Positions 10,049 to 21,294 of a DNA stretch of 51,536 nucleotides are shown piece after piece. This DNA comes from Mnemiopsis leidyi (taxonomy: Eukaryota > Ctenophora > Tentaculata > Lobata > Bolinopsidae), in assembly GCA_000226015.1 (NCBI GenBank), contig JH153927.1, positions 257,510 through 309,045 on the forward strand, in the 5' to 3' direction. A program made the translations under genes and the position numbers. The stretch's first letter is position 1; every line of letters begins with the position of its first letter. The notes under the pieces are model-generated. The model saw only the letters and a list, made by a program, of their open reading frames with translations, was not told where the DNA came from and made no database searches.

Positions 10049-13000
10049 TCAGACATTAGTACCTCGCCCATCTCCCGAATTAGGAGCAACATTCTCCAGC
10101 TCCGCCCGCGCGTTCGCCACAATCCACGGATGTTTGGAGATCTCCTTGAGAGTCAGCCGCTTCTCAGGACGTTTCCTCAAGATGCCGCTGATGAAGTGGC
10201 GCGCGAGCTTGCTGACGTGCGGGGGAAACTCGACGGGGGTGTTGAGGATACGGTTGTAGGTCTCCTCGTGTCCGTCCGCTTCAAAGGGAGGCTTACCTAC
10301 CAGGAACTCGTAGCAGAGGATTCCTAGACACCAGATATCCACCTGTAGTTAGAATAACAGTCTGTGTAATATTTGACGTAGAAATTTTCGGGGATGGAGT
10401 CGAAAATTTTCGTCATCATGTGACCGTGATTGACCATTAAAATGAGAAGCAAGATACGACACGTCAATTTTAAGAAACGCCGAAGCGTGATAAAAATGAT
10501 TTTCAACAAGTTAAGCATTGTTAAGCAGAGTGTAAATACGTATTTGAAGATAAATATGCCTTGAATTTAAACCCCTGCAGGCCGCTTACCTTATCATCGT
10601 GCTCCCTCCCAACAACCATCTCCGGCGGAAGATAGTCGAGCGTGCCGCACATCGTCTTGCGCCTGTTGCTGGGCGCGTGTACGCTCCACCCGAAATCAGC
10701 GATCTTCAGGACATCCCAGTCCGTGTGTCCCGGCTTTCCACCGATCAGCAGGTTTTCAGGTTTTATATCTCTGTGTATAACCTGGGGAGTGAGGAATTTA
10801 GGTTTTGTAGTTCACGTCCAGACTGCAGCCGAAGTATCGTCGTATATCCAATGCAGCTGGTTGTCAACTTGCACCATTTCGCATTGATCAAATCTAATTT
10901 TTAAATAGAAATAAACAAATAAACAAGTTGAAAATATTAACATTGTTTTGATGGCAGTGCTGTAGAGCAGCTGAGAGTTGAAGGATGTAGTTGGCGGCAG
11001 TCTTCTCGTCAAACCTGCCCAACTTTGTGAGCACTCCGTACAGTTCGCCTTTCGGAGCGAACTCCAGAATCAGATAAATCCGCGTCTCATCGTGAAACCT
11101 GCACGTGGTAAGTTCAGTTTTCTGATGTTACTACAAATCAGTTTACTCGGCTTATCTGCCATCGATAACAAAGTGTCGATTGTGATCTGAAGTGTAAACT
11201 TATACATTTTAGTTCACAGTTAAAGTGTTAGCCATATTGTACGGATGTTAGAGGAGATGTCACAACAAGGCCTAGACTTCTAATTCAAGAGGAGGAAGCT
11301 ATAAATTTCGTTTCCGATAAGCTTCCTGGGCTATGAAGCTGAACTAAAATTATAAGCCAAAAACTTATTCATTTTATCGTCAAACGTGATCAGTTCCATT
11401 TTTTATGATACCATTCAAATTCTATGTCGAAAGTATGGAAGCCAAAATTGATTGACTGGGTTCAGAATTACAGCCTCGGACAGCAATGTACAATTTATGA
11501 TGAACAGTTTTTGATTTAGTATCGATTTGGTGTCTGATATTCTAGTTTAATGGGACAAAGTCTTATGGGACATTTAGGATGTCTCTCATTTCTTCTCTTA
11601 GTTCGTATTAAAGTTTTATAGAACGGTAATTAATTAAAATTGTTGATAGGGGTATTAGTCACATTAGATACAAGTTTCAAATGACACAGTACTTCTAAAG
11701 TCCCTTCCAGCCATCCTGTTTTAATTTAAACGTGTCCAATTGATTAAATTGAAATGAATTCTGAAATTGATTGATTGCAAAGGAAACAAAAGACGATAAG
11801 TGAAGAGAGATTATCATTACCTCTAATTAACCAATGCATATAAATACTGCTAAAACAAGGATAGCGTACCAGTTTTATCGTGTTCATGGTAATAGTCTAG
11901 AATGTTCTTAGAGATCCAAACATTACTTGATATTGTTTTGCCTAAGGCAAACTTATTGTATTTCTCGTTTCTAAATCTTCAAGTTCGGTGTATAGTATAG
12001 TGATTCTTAATTATTTTGTTTTAGACTAACATTAGTTTTAAAGGAACACAACAAGTCTACCATGTCATCTGAACTGGAACAACTGAAAGTACAGCACGAA
12101 GAACTAAGACTGACGAAAAGAGCGATAGATCGAGAAACAGAAGACACCAGAACCAAGACTATCGAGGACAAACGAGTAGCTGAAGCTGAGATCGAGAAAC
12201 TTCAACTTGATCTGGAGTCCCTGAAGGAGGAAACTACAGAACTCATCCAGAAAAACAAGAGTTTGGAGACTAAAGTTGCTTGTTTGAAGGAAGAACACAC
12301 AGTAAAGAGGAAGAAGCAGGAAGAAGATTACGACAACCAGCGACGTTCCAAACAGAAGCTGCAGTTCCAGGAAGCTAAACTCTGTACCAAGAAAGTCAAC
12401 ATTGAGAAGAAGTGTGACCCAGTAGAGGTACACAAACTCCAGATTGAAGAGCTCAAGAAAGAGGTGCAGTTCAACAAGAACGAGAGAGAAGAAGTAAAGA
12501 AGATTTACGAGACAGAGATGAACAAACTGGATAATGTCGTGGCTAAACTGAAATTTCAGAAGAAGACGTGGGAGAAGAAACTACAGGCAGCCAGAGAGGA
12601 ACTCCTCAAACTGAACGCCAACTGTATCAACATCAGGGAGTCATCAAGGAAAGAACGTTACGATAAAGACCTGCTTCTTCAGCGTCTAGTGCTGGACACT
12701 AAACGGTGTCAGAAATCTATCCCTGAGTTGGAAGCCAGCATGACTCTCTTGGAGAACATGGTCAAGGAATAGATTACTGTTTCATAGCCGCCAATCATGG
12801 ACGATCATTCATTTCTAATTGTATTCTGGCCAATAGGATCTCATAAGTTATAAGATAGCAATTGCTAGAGCAGCTGCTTATCTTCATCTCATAGATAAGA
12901 TTTGACAATTTATAATTAAAATACTCGCGTTTTATTCCGTTCTCCAATGTTTACCGCACTGCTTGTATCATTTTTAATAGAGATACAATGTACTTCACTT

Positions 13001-15406
13001 GAATTGGGTTGTTTTGCATCCAGAGAAACTAGTTGCGCAATATCTGTTCCGAATTTGTTACACTTTATTACTTTGTTTTAGACTAACATTAGTTTTAAAG
13101 GAACACAGCAAGTCTACTATGTCATCTGAACTGGAACAACTGAAAGTACAGCACGAAGAACTCAGATTGACGAAAAGGGCGATAGATCGAGAAACAGAAG
13201 ACACCAGAACCAAGACTATCGAGGACAAACGAGCTGCTGAGGCTGAGATCGAGAAACTTCAACTTGATCTGGAGTCCCTGAAGGAGGAAACTACAGAACT
13301 CATCCAGAAAAACAGGAGTTTGGAGACTAAAGTTGCTTGCTTGAAGGAAGAACATGAAGTAAAGAGGAAGAAACAGGAAGAAGATTACGACAACCAGCGA
13401 CGTTCCAAACAGAAGCTGCAGTTCCAGGAAGCTAAACTCTGTACCAAGAAAGTCAACATTGAGAAGAAGTGTGACCCAGTAGAGGTACACAAACTACAGA
13501 TTGAGGAGCTCAAGAAAGAGGTGCAGTTCAACAAGAACGAGAGAGAAGAAGTAAAGAAGATTTACGAGACAGAGATGAACAAACTAGACAATGTCATGGC
13601 TAAACTGAAATTCCAGAAGAAGACGTGGGAGAAGAAACTACAGGCAGCCAGAGAGGAACTCCTCAAACTGAACGCCAACTGTATCAACATCAGGGAGTCA
13701 TCCAGAAAAGAACTCTACGATAAAGACCTGCTTCTTCAGCGTCTAGTGCTGGATACTAAACGGTGTCAGAAATCTATTCCTGAGTTGGAAGCCAGCATGA
13801 CTCTCTTGGAGAACATGGTCAAGGAATAGATTACTGTTTCATAGCCGCCAATCATGGACGATCGTTCATTTCTAATTGTATTCTGGCCAATAGGAGCTCA
13901 TAAGTTATAAGATAGCAATTGCTAGAGCAGCTGCTTATCTTCATCTGTTAATAAGATTTGACAATTTATAAAAATACTCGCGTTTTATTCCGTTCTCCAA
14001 TGTTTACCGCACTGCTTGTATCATATTTAATAGAGATACAACACTTCACTTGAATTGAGATTTTTTGTATTTAGAGAAACTAGTTGCGCAATCTCTGTTC
14101 CTATTTAGATACACTTTATTACTTTGTTTTAGACTAACATTTGTTTTAAAGGAACACAGCAAGTCTACCATGTCATCTGAACTGGAACAACTGAAAGTAC
14201 AGCACGAAGAACTCAGACTGACGAAAAGAGCGATAGATCGAGAAACAGAAGACACCAGAACCAAGACTATCGAGGACAAACGAGCTGCTGAGGCTGAGAT
14301 CGAGAAACTTCAACTTGATCTGGAGTCCCTGAAGGAGGAAACTACAGAACTTATCCAGAAAAACAAGATTCTGGAGACTAAAGTTGCATGTTTGAAGGAA
14401 GAACATGAAGTAAAGAAGAAGAAGCAGGAAGAAGATTACGACAACCAGCGACGTTCCAAACAGAAGCTGCAGTTCCAGGAAGCTAAACTCTGTACCAAGA
14501 AAGTCAACATTGAGAAGAAGTGTGACCCAGTAGAGGTACACAAACTCCAGATTGAGGAGCTCAAGAAAGAGGTGCAGTTCAACAAGAACGAAAGAGAAGA
14601 AGTAAAGAAGATTTACGAGACAGAGATGAACAAACTGAACAATGTCATGGCTAAACTGAAATTCCAGAAGAAGACGTGGGAAAAGAAACTTGAGGCAGCC
14701 AGAGAGGAACTCCTCAAACTGAACGCCAACTGTATCATTATCAGAGAGTCATCAAGGAAGGAACTTTACGATAAAGACCTGCTTCTTCAGCGTCTAGTGC
14801 TCGACACTAACCGGTGTCAGAAGTCTATTCCTGAGTTGGAGGCCAGCATGGCCTTCTTGGAGAACATGGTCAAGGAATAGCTTTTTTCATTCCTGCTTTG
14901 CCACGGGCAAACACGGACGATTGTTCATTTCTAAAATTTGTATTCTGGCCATTGCGAATTATTCAGTTATTAAACTGCCGCTTAAATATTGATTTTGCTG
15001 ATTTCATTCATCAGCTTTAGTAAATTACCGTATTTTACTTCCCTGTCTTACATTTAAGTTGCATTTGTTAGTTGCTACCAGGCGATAAGCTCTGTACTAG
15101 AAGCTACATTGTAGGAAACTTGATTAAAAACAAAAGAACAAAGCAAAAGTCTGAAACCAACCAGCCGTAAAGACGGAGGATGTTATCATGATCTAGATGG
15201 GACTGTATCTCTATCTCTCTCCTCAGCTGGTGTTCCACTCTGTTCTTCTTCAGCTCCGACTTGAACAAAACCTTCAGAGCCACTATAAACTTGGTCCTCT
15301 TTTCCCGAGCCAGGTAGACCCGACCAAACTTTCCCTTGCCAAGAGGTTTCCCTACCTCGAAGTCAGATAACTGCCAGTCTGATTTCGGGAGATCGGTCAG
15401 AGACAT
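10049..15406 (-). CDS. Aurora-family mitotic serine/threonine kinase
   Basis: Four minus-strand exons (15406-15162, 11098-10942, 10781-10590, 10342-10049) join in phase to 295 residues. The kinase domain begins after only about 13 residues: glycine loop [21 protein letters not shown] lysine, [10 protein letters not shown] catalytic loop, and the Aurora signature [20 protein letters not shown] with the activating threonine, ending at [13 protein letters not shown]. Aurora kinases phosphorylate spindle, centrosome and chromosomal passenger targets in mitosis. Between ENLL and LKIADFG there are about six extra residues (containing GKPGHTDWD) relative to vertebrate Aurora A. The N-terminal extension with A/D-boxes is missing from this model. 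An acceptor-like CAG just before the ATG, with the frame still open, suggests an upstream exon. The short N-terminus is more like Aurora B/C, but I do not assign a subtype. The first intron (about 4 kb) contains three genes on the other strand. Confidence 0.93.
12062..12772 (+). CDS. coiled-coil protein, tandem copy 1
   Basis: Uninterrupted 236-residue frame from an ATG in CTACCATGTC to TAG. The whole protein is charged heptads rich in E, K, Q and L (for instance [20 protein letters not shown]), with no signal peptide, membrane segment or catalytic motif, so an alpha-helical coiled-coil structural protein is all that can be said. Two conserved cysteine clusters ([21 protein letters not shown]) are shared by all copies. 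TTTTGTTTTAG precedes the ATG by about 40 bp and resembles a 3' splice site, and the frame is open back to it, so this may be the last exon of a longer gene. It lies inside the Aurora intron, opposite strand. It differs from copies 2 and 3 at a handful of residues. No family recognised. Confidence 0.8.
   Translation: MSSELEQLKVQHEELRLTKRAIDRETEDTRTKTIEDKRVAEAEIEKLQLDLESLKEETTELIQKNKSLETKVACLKEEHTVKRKKQEEDYDNQRRSKQKLQFQEAKLCTKKVNIEKKCDPVEVHKLQIEELKKEVQFNKNEREEVKKIYETEMNKLDNVVAKLKFQKKTWEKKLQAAREELLKLNANCINIRESSRKERYDKDLLLQRLVLDTKRCQKSIPELEASMTLLENMVKE
13119..13829 (+). CDS. coiled-coil protein, tandem copy 2
   Basis: Same 236-residue length as copies 1 and 3, starting exactly 1057 bp after copy 1. 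The open frame extends upstream past the chosen ATG (to about 12999) because no stop intervenes, but the ATG is kept because it is conserved in all copies. Compared with copy 1 it has A for V in [16 protein letters not shown] for TVKRKK, and L for R in [10 protein letters not shown]. The flanks, including the TTTGTTTTAG upstream and the sequence after the stop (ATTACTGTTTCATAGCCGCC), are duplicated as well, so the unit of duplication is the gene plus its promoter. Function unknown. Confidence 0.8.
   Translation: MSSELEQLKVQHEELRLTKRAIDRETEDTRTKTIEDKRAAEAEIEKLQLDLESLKEETTELIQKNRSLETKVACLKEEHEVKRKKQEEDYDNQRRSKQKLQFQEAKLCTKKVNIEKKCDPVEVHKLQIEELKKEVQFNKNEREEVKKIYETEMNKLDNVMAKLKFQKKTWEKKLQAAREELLKLNANCINIRESSRKELYDKDLLLQRLVLDTKRCQKSIPELEASMTLLENMVKE
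14170..14880 (+). CDS. coiled-coil protein, tandem copy 3
   Basis: Third 236-residue copy, 1051 bp after copy 2. It is the most diverged: KILETK for KSLETK, EVKKKK for EVKRKK, NNVMAKL for [16 protein letters not shown] for [16 protein letters not shown] for INIRESS, and AFLENMVKE at the end. The frame is intact and all differences are substitutions, which points to continued protein-level constraint and not to decay. The 3' flank diverges soon after the stop. Coiled coil throughout, function unknown. Confidence 0.8.
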   Translation: MSSELEQLKVQHEELRLTKRAIDRETEDTRTKTIEDKRAAEAEIEKLQLDLESLKEETTELIQKNKILETKVACLKEEHEVKKKKQEEDYDNQRRSKQKLQFQEAKLCTKKVNIEKKCDPVEVHKLQIEELKKEVQFNKNEREEVKKIYETEMNKLNNVMAKLKFQKKTWEKKLEAAREELLKLNANCIIIRESSRKELYDKDLLLQRLVLDTNRCQKSIPELEASMAFLENMVKE

Positions 15407-15730
15407 GCTTTCCTGTCATGAATTTAACTCATGGAATGAAGAAGTTTGTTGGTGGTAAAACATAATAAAATAAAGGATATTGAACTTATTAAATCTACTA
15501 TTTTGATACCTAGCTCTAATCTCTATGTGAATAAAGATGGGAACAATGTGACTAAAACAGAAATTTGAAAAACTAAAGAGAACATAACGAAATAAATAGA
15601 AACATGGATTTGCTAGCAACTTTCTTTTCGACTTGATCTAACCAATTCAATGATTAAGTAAAAACGGGCATAGCATACAATCAATGTCGCAGCTCACAAC
15701 ATCTTTAAAATTCTTACATCAAGCTCAACT

Positions 15731-18079
15731 TCAACTAGCCACTGGGACCTCAGTACTAATTTCATTTTCGTTTTCTGTACTTTTATCATTAGGTTCACCA
15801 GACTCTTCGCTTGACTGCAGCCCTTTTATAATGTTCATCTGCATTATATTGCTTATCGAATTCGTTATCTCCTCTATCTCGTCTCTTGGTAGTTCCATAG
15901 GAATTTCCCTCTTTTTTGTCTGATACTCCAACAAGCCCTCCCCTAAAGTGTACAACATGTTTAACAATTTAGTCGGATCAGATGACCGGGCCGATTCGGG
16001 TGGTTTAAAGTTCCCGGAAAGTTGCAGCTCGTCCATCAGATCAAACAGTTCCAGCTCTGCTTTAATTTCTGGCGGTATCTGGATGGTATCAACTTCTTTA
16101 AAGGTGGAGGAGAATGATGGCATGCTAGAGGAAGATGACATGTCTGATGCTTTTGAGAGTTGAGGTAGCGGTCTCGGAGGTGAAAGGGTGATAGCTTGAT
16201 GCTGATGAATTTTCTCGGTGGAAGATTTGGATTGAGATTTTTGGGGACTATCAGGTCCTCTCAGCTGATTTTGTGGAGGGTGTTTGGGCGAGGATTGTTG
16301 CAAGTCACGTGGTTTCTTGGTAGGCGGTTCTGATGGGGTTCTAGAGCGTGATCTCACGTTCACTATTTGGTCTGGTTCGTCCATAGTTCTGGAACTCTCG
16401 CCTGATTCCGAGGGTCGTGGTGGTGGACGACGGCGATTTACTGGCGTTTTACTGAAAATACAAATCGTCTGTAGTAATAAACCAAAGAAAAATTTAGTTA
16501 CGAATGCTATGATGATCTGATAATTGAATAGGAGAGCATAACGTAATATACCCAAGATCTGTAGGAAGTTTTTTAGTTGCCATGACTTGGTAAAGATCAA
16601 ACTGATCATCGTTCAGACAGTCCTGTTCCATCTTGAAGATCTTCCTGGTAACTTCCTCTAATTCTGCTTGCGCCTGAGGTGCCTTTTGTTTTCACGTGAT
16701 CACTGATAATTGAGCTAGTTTTTATAAATCGGGTCTCTAGATTTTAAATAAATCGGGTCTAAACTCCGCAAAAATGTGCACTGTGTTTAAACTGCGAAAA
16801 TATGCACTGTGTCTAATCTGCTTAAATATTTCCTAGATTATAGATACCTCATACCTTAGCTCTTGTGGAGGCTTTTGGAAATTCAAGACCTTTTGCGATT
16901 CTATCTGCAGTCTTCTTTTCCCAGTTCCAAACGACATTTATTCTGTGATGTCTCCCTACAAACAATTATTGATTTAGCTTATTTCAATGCTCACAACTCA
17001 GCTGCACTAAATTTGGCGGAAGAGTGGATGTCAATAATACAGTGTTTTTATCTAAGGTTTTCTTGAATCTTGAGCTGATTAAAAAATAGCCAAAAACTGA
17101 CAAAGATTGCAATTTAAAAACTGATTTAAAAAAATTACAATTAAAGTTTAAAATTCGACTCACCTATAACATGATTTCTATCGTTATGATGAAAGTCAAC
17201 ACAGCACAAGCTACAGTGATACATAGGCAGATCATTTACCATAGACTTCAAGGTAATGCAGTTCATGCCAATTATCATATCTGTTTCCAACAACCCCTGA
17301 GTCTGGAAAATTTAGATTTAAATCAATGAACAAGTTGTTGATTGACATGGTTACAGACGATTTCGTATGATCATTTTATATGGCATTAGTCTTTAGAAGA
17401 ATCCAAAACAATAGATCTGCTGTCGATTAACCCTAAACTAACCGTAACTTTTTGGACGTAGTCTGGGTCCTTCCAGCCACTATCAAATAGCTGTTTTATG
17501 TCCTTGCAAAGTTTTATAGAACCGTCCTTCATTTTTACACCTGGAACTTGCCAAACACATCTGAAGTGATTAATTTTTAACAAGATGGGTAATATTTGAT
17601 ATCTATGTGAGTTTCAAGCAACACTGATAGCTAATAACAAAAACAAAGTTTTAATAGTATGACAATTCAAAGGATGGAAACCTTTTGCCCAAAAACTCTG
17701 ATTGCCCGACCAGCTTCATGTGGCCATTAGATTTGACGTGATCTTCCCAATCTTTCAAGGTAGGTACGGATATGAAACAGCATTTACAGAGCAACATGCC
17801 TGGGGGAAATGATCACTTGTTATTTAGTGATATCAGTAACCTTGGACAAGTTTAACAAATTTATGATAAATTATGTCTAGATTGTGATAAATTATGATAA
17901 TGTACATCGAAGTCGAAGTCCTTCGAAATTATGCAAATTATGTTCCTACCAACAGATGTTCCATCCATCCTTCTTTCAAACTCTCTACGGTGAAGTTCTT
18001 GCTTCTCGTGAGAATTGAACTCTTCAACGCTTGCAAAATTAACTTGACAAAGTACACACTGGAACGTTTGGGTAGCCAT
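15731..18079 (-). CDS. U1-type C2H2 zinc-finger protein with Pro/Ser-rich tail
   Basis: Seven minus-strand exons (18079-17950, 17799-17682, 17560-17443, 17302-17164, 16955-16855, 16673-16552, 16451-15731) join in phase to 482 residues. The N-terminus has a C2H2 finger (FQCVLC then H-x5-H), a second follows (LLCKCC then DHVKSNGH), and a third (YHCSLC then NHVIGRHHRIN) is split by an intron. The spacing and the GRHHRINVVW-like end are typical of U1/matrin-type fingers in RNA- and splicing-related nuclear proteins. A helical acidic segment follows (QAELEEVTRKIFKMEQD), then about 240 low-complexity residues with RRRPPPRPSESG and a basic SRSRTPSEPPTKK that could be a nuclear signal. A moderately conserved-looking helical stretch (KAELELFDLMDELQ) lies near the C-terminus. 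I recognise the fingers but not the orthologue. It ends only about 325 bp upstream of the Aurora start. Confidence 0.82.
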
Positions 18080-18344
18080 CTTCTATCTGTGATATGTAGG
18101 AGATTTTCTAAGTGTAAATTATAAATGCAAATTAAATTAAAGACAAAAAATCAGATTGAAATCAAACTTATAAAAAACTAAATATTTAACTAACATCATG
18201 ATAATGATAGTATTGGAAGTGAAAGAGTACCCAAAAAATACATAATGCATTTTGTTGCTGAAGCACTCCACAAATCATAAGCATTATTAACAAAACATAT
18301 TTACAGAGCATACTTAAGATTTCAAGAGAGTTACTATCCATCAA

Positions 18345-19238
18345 TCAGGATGAATTATTTTTGGATTCCAACAAATCAGACTTAGACTGCAATGATAGAA
18401 AATCATTTCTTCTGACAAATGTAGAGTCACTTTGTGATATCGAGGGCTCTTCAATTTCTTTCCTTTTGTTGAATAAATCTCTAGAGCTCCGAATATTGTC
18501 GATATCTTTAAATGTTGATATGTATTTTAAGTGTCTCAAAGACTTTTCCTCTTTGTCATAGCTCTTTAATTCTGATTCTTCTATAAACACCACAGACTTA
18601 GGATACAAAACTTTAAACTCCTGGCCATTGATCCTGGTAAAATGCTCAAGATCGCCAAAATTACAATTTTCTATTGGAATTACCATTGATTTTGATCCAC
18701 CAAAGGAATTTAAAGTCCTCACTTTAACTTTGCTGTTTGGTAGCAAAACCACTTCAAGGACATAGGGTGTGTACTTCTTATGGAATATTCTATTACAGAC
18801 ACCAGCAGACACAATGAAAGCAACCAGTGTAATGATATCAAAGAGAAACAAATCTGAAGTTACAACAAGGCAGCATGTGCAACCCAACAGCAAGTAATGC
18901 CAAGTGAATAATATTTGCCTTGATTTGAGGTTATGCTCTTCTTTGCTTAACATTTTTAGAAACATAGTTTCACCTTCTTTAATTTTGAGCTTTCCAACAC
19001 CCACCCTGTGAGCGGGAAATAACTGTTTGAAGGAAAACCATCCTTTATAAATAGCTGCAACAGTGGGTGATTTAGGTTCTACAGAAGGTATTTTTGGGAG
19101 TTCAACTGATCTTTTTTGATTAGATGGAATGGGTAGATTGGAGCGTGGATCGGAGGAGCCAAATGGAGATAGAGAATAGCAAGCATGGCTAAAGCAAAAA
19201 TTGTCCCTTGGAACATGAAATGCAAGTCGTCTGATCAT
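18345..19238 (-). CDS. two-TM, probably mitochondrial protein (TMEM186/TMEM70-like layout)
   Basis: Single-exon frame of 297 residues. The N-terminus is basic with few acidic residues (MIRRLAFHVPRDNFCFSHAC), suggesting a mitochondrial leader. Two hydrophobic helices near residues 109-127 (ILFTWHYLLLGCTCCLVV) and 130-148 (LFLFDIITLVAFIVSAGVC) form a hairpin, followed by a soluble beta-like region (YTPYVLEVVLLPNSKVKVRT) and a Ser-rich tail. This plan is that of small inner-membrane assembly factors such as TMEM186, TMEM70 and TMEM223. TMEM186 is the closest in my judgement, but sequence similarity is weak and the name is not assigned. Intronless, unlike most neighbours. Confidence 0.7.
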   Translation of the reverse strand: MIRRLAFHVPRDNFCFSHACYSLSPFGSSDPRSNLPIPSNQKRSVELPKIPSVEPKSPTVAAIYKGWFSFKQLFPAHRVGVGKLKIKEGETMFLKMLSKEEHNLKSRQILFTWHYLLLGCTCCLVVTSDLFLFDIITLVAFIVSAGVCNRIFHKKYTPYVLEVVLLPNSKVKVRTLNSFGGSKSMVIPIENCNFGDLEHFTRINGQEFKVLYPKSVVFIEESELKSYDKEEKSLRHLKYISTFKDIDNIRSSRDLFNKRKEIEEPSISQSDSTFVRRNDFLSLQSKSDLLESKNNSS

Positions 19239-19693
19239 GATATGTCAAGCTGAGACTGTTTACTATGCTACTGTTAACTTTTAATAACAATGATTTCTGC
19301 TTCACTTTTCTTTGTCACTTGTCATACCTGAACACAGTTAAAACATGAAAAATTAATTGATCTTCAGAAAAGGCTTTCAATAAAGAACCCAAATTTTCTA
19401 CACAGTAATCTAATGCAAAGCAAGATCTGTTTTAAAGTTTTACAGAGAATTTAAGAATAACTTTAAGTATAACTTCTTTCAGTAGCAATAACAAGGAAAC
19501 CGAATTCCCAAATATTTTACTATTATCACTCATCAGCTGCGTCTGCTATACAAGGGTCATGACATCTGCGGTGGAATAGTTAAAATTCTAATTAACAGAT
19601 GGAAAATGCATTAATTTCAATAGGTTGTAAAAAAGGATACAATTGCAGGCTGCCCGACTTCTATATTAAGTATAAAAGTTTGTTTGGTGCGAG

Positions 19694-21294
19694 TCAAATC
19701 TTAGGTTTCTTACTCAAGCAAGGTTCATCTGATTTTTCTGATAAAAAAATCTGCTTAGGAAATGGAATTATAGCATTTTCTGCAGAAGACAGTTCACTTT
19801 TTTGCAGAATACCATTAAATGTTTGTGTTCTTGTCAAACTCTTGAGAAACACAATTTCACAGTTCGTAGAAATAGCAGCCTTTGCTGATTTGAAGTCAAT
19901 GCCAAAAAGAGTTGCCAAGTTAATGACATCATATGGTCCTGAAACATTAAAATAATTTCAGGTGAGAAACAAAAGCTAAAGCCTGATGTTATCAAATTTA
20001 GAACCTTGAAATTACAGAAAAAAGGTACCTAAATATGAAATATGTTTAAGAACCTTTTAAAGTAAATTTGAGAATTTAAGGTAATTTCCTGATGAATAGA
20101 TCGATTTAGAAACACTTGCCTCTTAGAAATAAGGGGTCTTCAGCACCAGAAGATATAATGAACCCTCTTCCCCTTGAGGACCAATTCAAGTCCTTGCTAT
20201 TGGAAACAATATTTCTACAACTTGACGAATCTTTGATTGCAGACACATAGCATATTTCAAACACAAGATGGTTCAGCTTACAAGGATGAAGATGGGTATG
20301 CTTTAAACGAAAAGGTAGCTTTTGGTTGAAGTCCAAGGATATTATTTGAAAACTGTTTGAAAAATTCCTGTGGAATAATTAATATTATTAACATTCTATA
20401 CATTACAAATGTGATTATAGGTACAAATAATGATATTGCAACCTGTCCGAGCAATGTAAGAATTTGAAAGTTCAATTCGCTCATGATACTCCAGGAGAAA
20501 TGAGATCCTCATACTCATAAAAATTACTCACGTAATACTCTGAGAAAGGAGATCTTCCGATTTTGGACACAGTGCAATAATGTCGAACTTCTTGAGCTGT
20601 AAGTGGCCAATTGTTTCACAAGTGTTTGACAATTTACTTACCAATCCCAAACTAGTTACAGTAGGAACTAGGAAGAAACTTTTCACTGATTTAGGTAGGT
20701 CAACCATACAATACAAATTAAAAAATTTATGTAATTTATCATTAAAAACATTTTGCATTGTAGATAGACAGTAGTTCTTTTGATGAATTATTACTAATAT
20801 TATGTTGTTCAACTGGTCATACTTCTGGGTTTTTTAATGCCCTCAAATGACTGGAATCAGAACATAGCAGAGTAATTCTGTGCAGGACTTGCAGATCATT
20901 ACACTTCTTTAGATTGAATTTAGGAAGTTTTAACTGATTCTTCACCAAAGCTGAGATAATGATATAATTATTGAAATCACAAAAGCTATGTTTAATATAC
21001 CATTTTTAAATCTAAGGCTATGCATGTAGGTAATGTAGGGACATTACGGACTATTACAGAAGGTAGGAAAAAGTTCCTACATTTAGTGTAATACAGAAGT
21101 TTAATATCTAACATTTGCACTTATTCTCAAGAAATTACTGTTTAAATTATCTTGAAAAAGAACAAACCTTTAGACATGTCAACAACATGGTTAAAGGCTA
21201 TGGTCTTGTAACCCAACTTCTGACAAAGCTGATAGTAAGTGTGTTCTTGTTCAGTGCGAGGACACATTATGTTCAAATCAGAAAAACTCTCCAT
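19694..21294 (-). CDS. RPP30: ribonuclease P/MRP protein subunit p30
   Basis: Five minus-strand exons (21294-21168, 20950-20823, 20596-20532, 20352-20120, 19938-19694) join in phase to 265 residues, against 268 in human RPP30. The order of recognisable blocks is that of the family: AFNHVVDM, LHRITLLCSDSSHLRAL, KKFDIIALCPKSEDLL, CYVSAIKDSS, RGFIISSGAEDPLFLRG, and PYDVINLATLFGIDFKSAKA with AISTNCEIVFL. RPP30 has a TIM-barrel fold and with POP5 supports the catalytic RNA of RNase P (tRNA 5' processing) and RNase MRP (rRNA processing) in the nucleus. The last intron uses a GC donor (AGAG|GCAAGT); the conserved RG-PYDV junction confirms it. A possible extra small exon near 20475-20430 breaks the phase and was left out. 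An acceptor just upstream of the ATG suggests a 5' UTR exon. Confidence 0.94.

Noticed and set aside
12104..14541. Minus-strand frames of 109-122 residues antisense to each coiled-coil copy
   Set aside because: They are mirror frames of low-complexity heptad codons and repeat only because the genes do.
20430..20475. Possible extra exon in RPP30 with a segment like NFQILTL
   Set aside because: Its donor phase does not fit the next exon, and the direct join gives the family length; it may be an old partial duplication.
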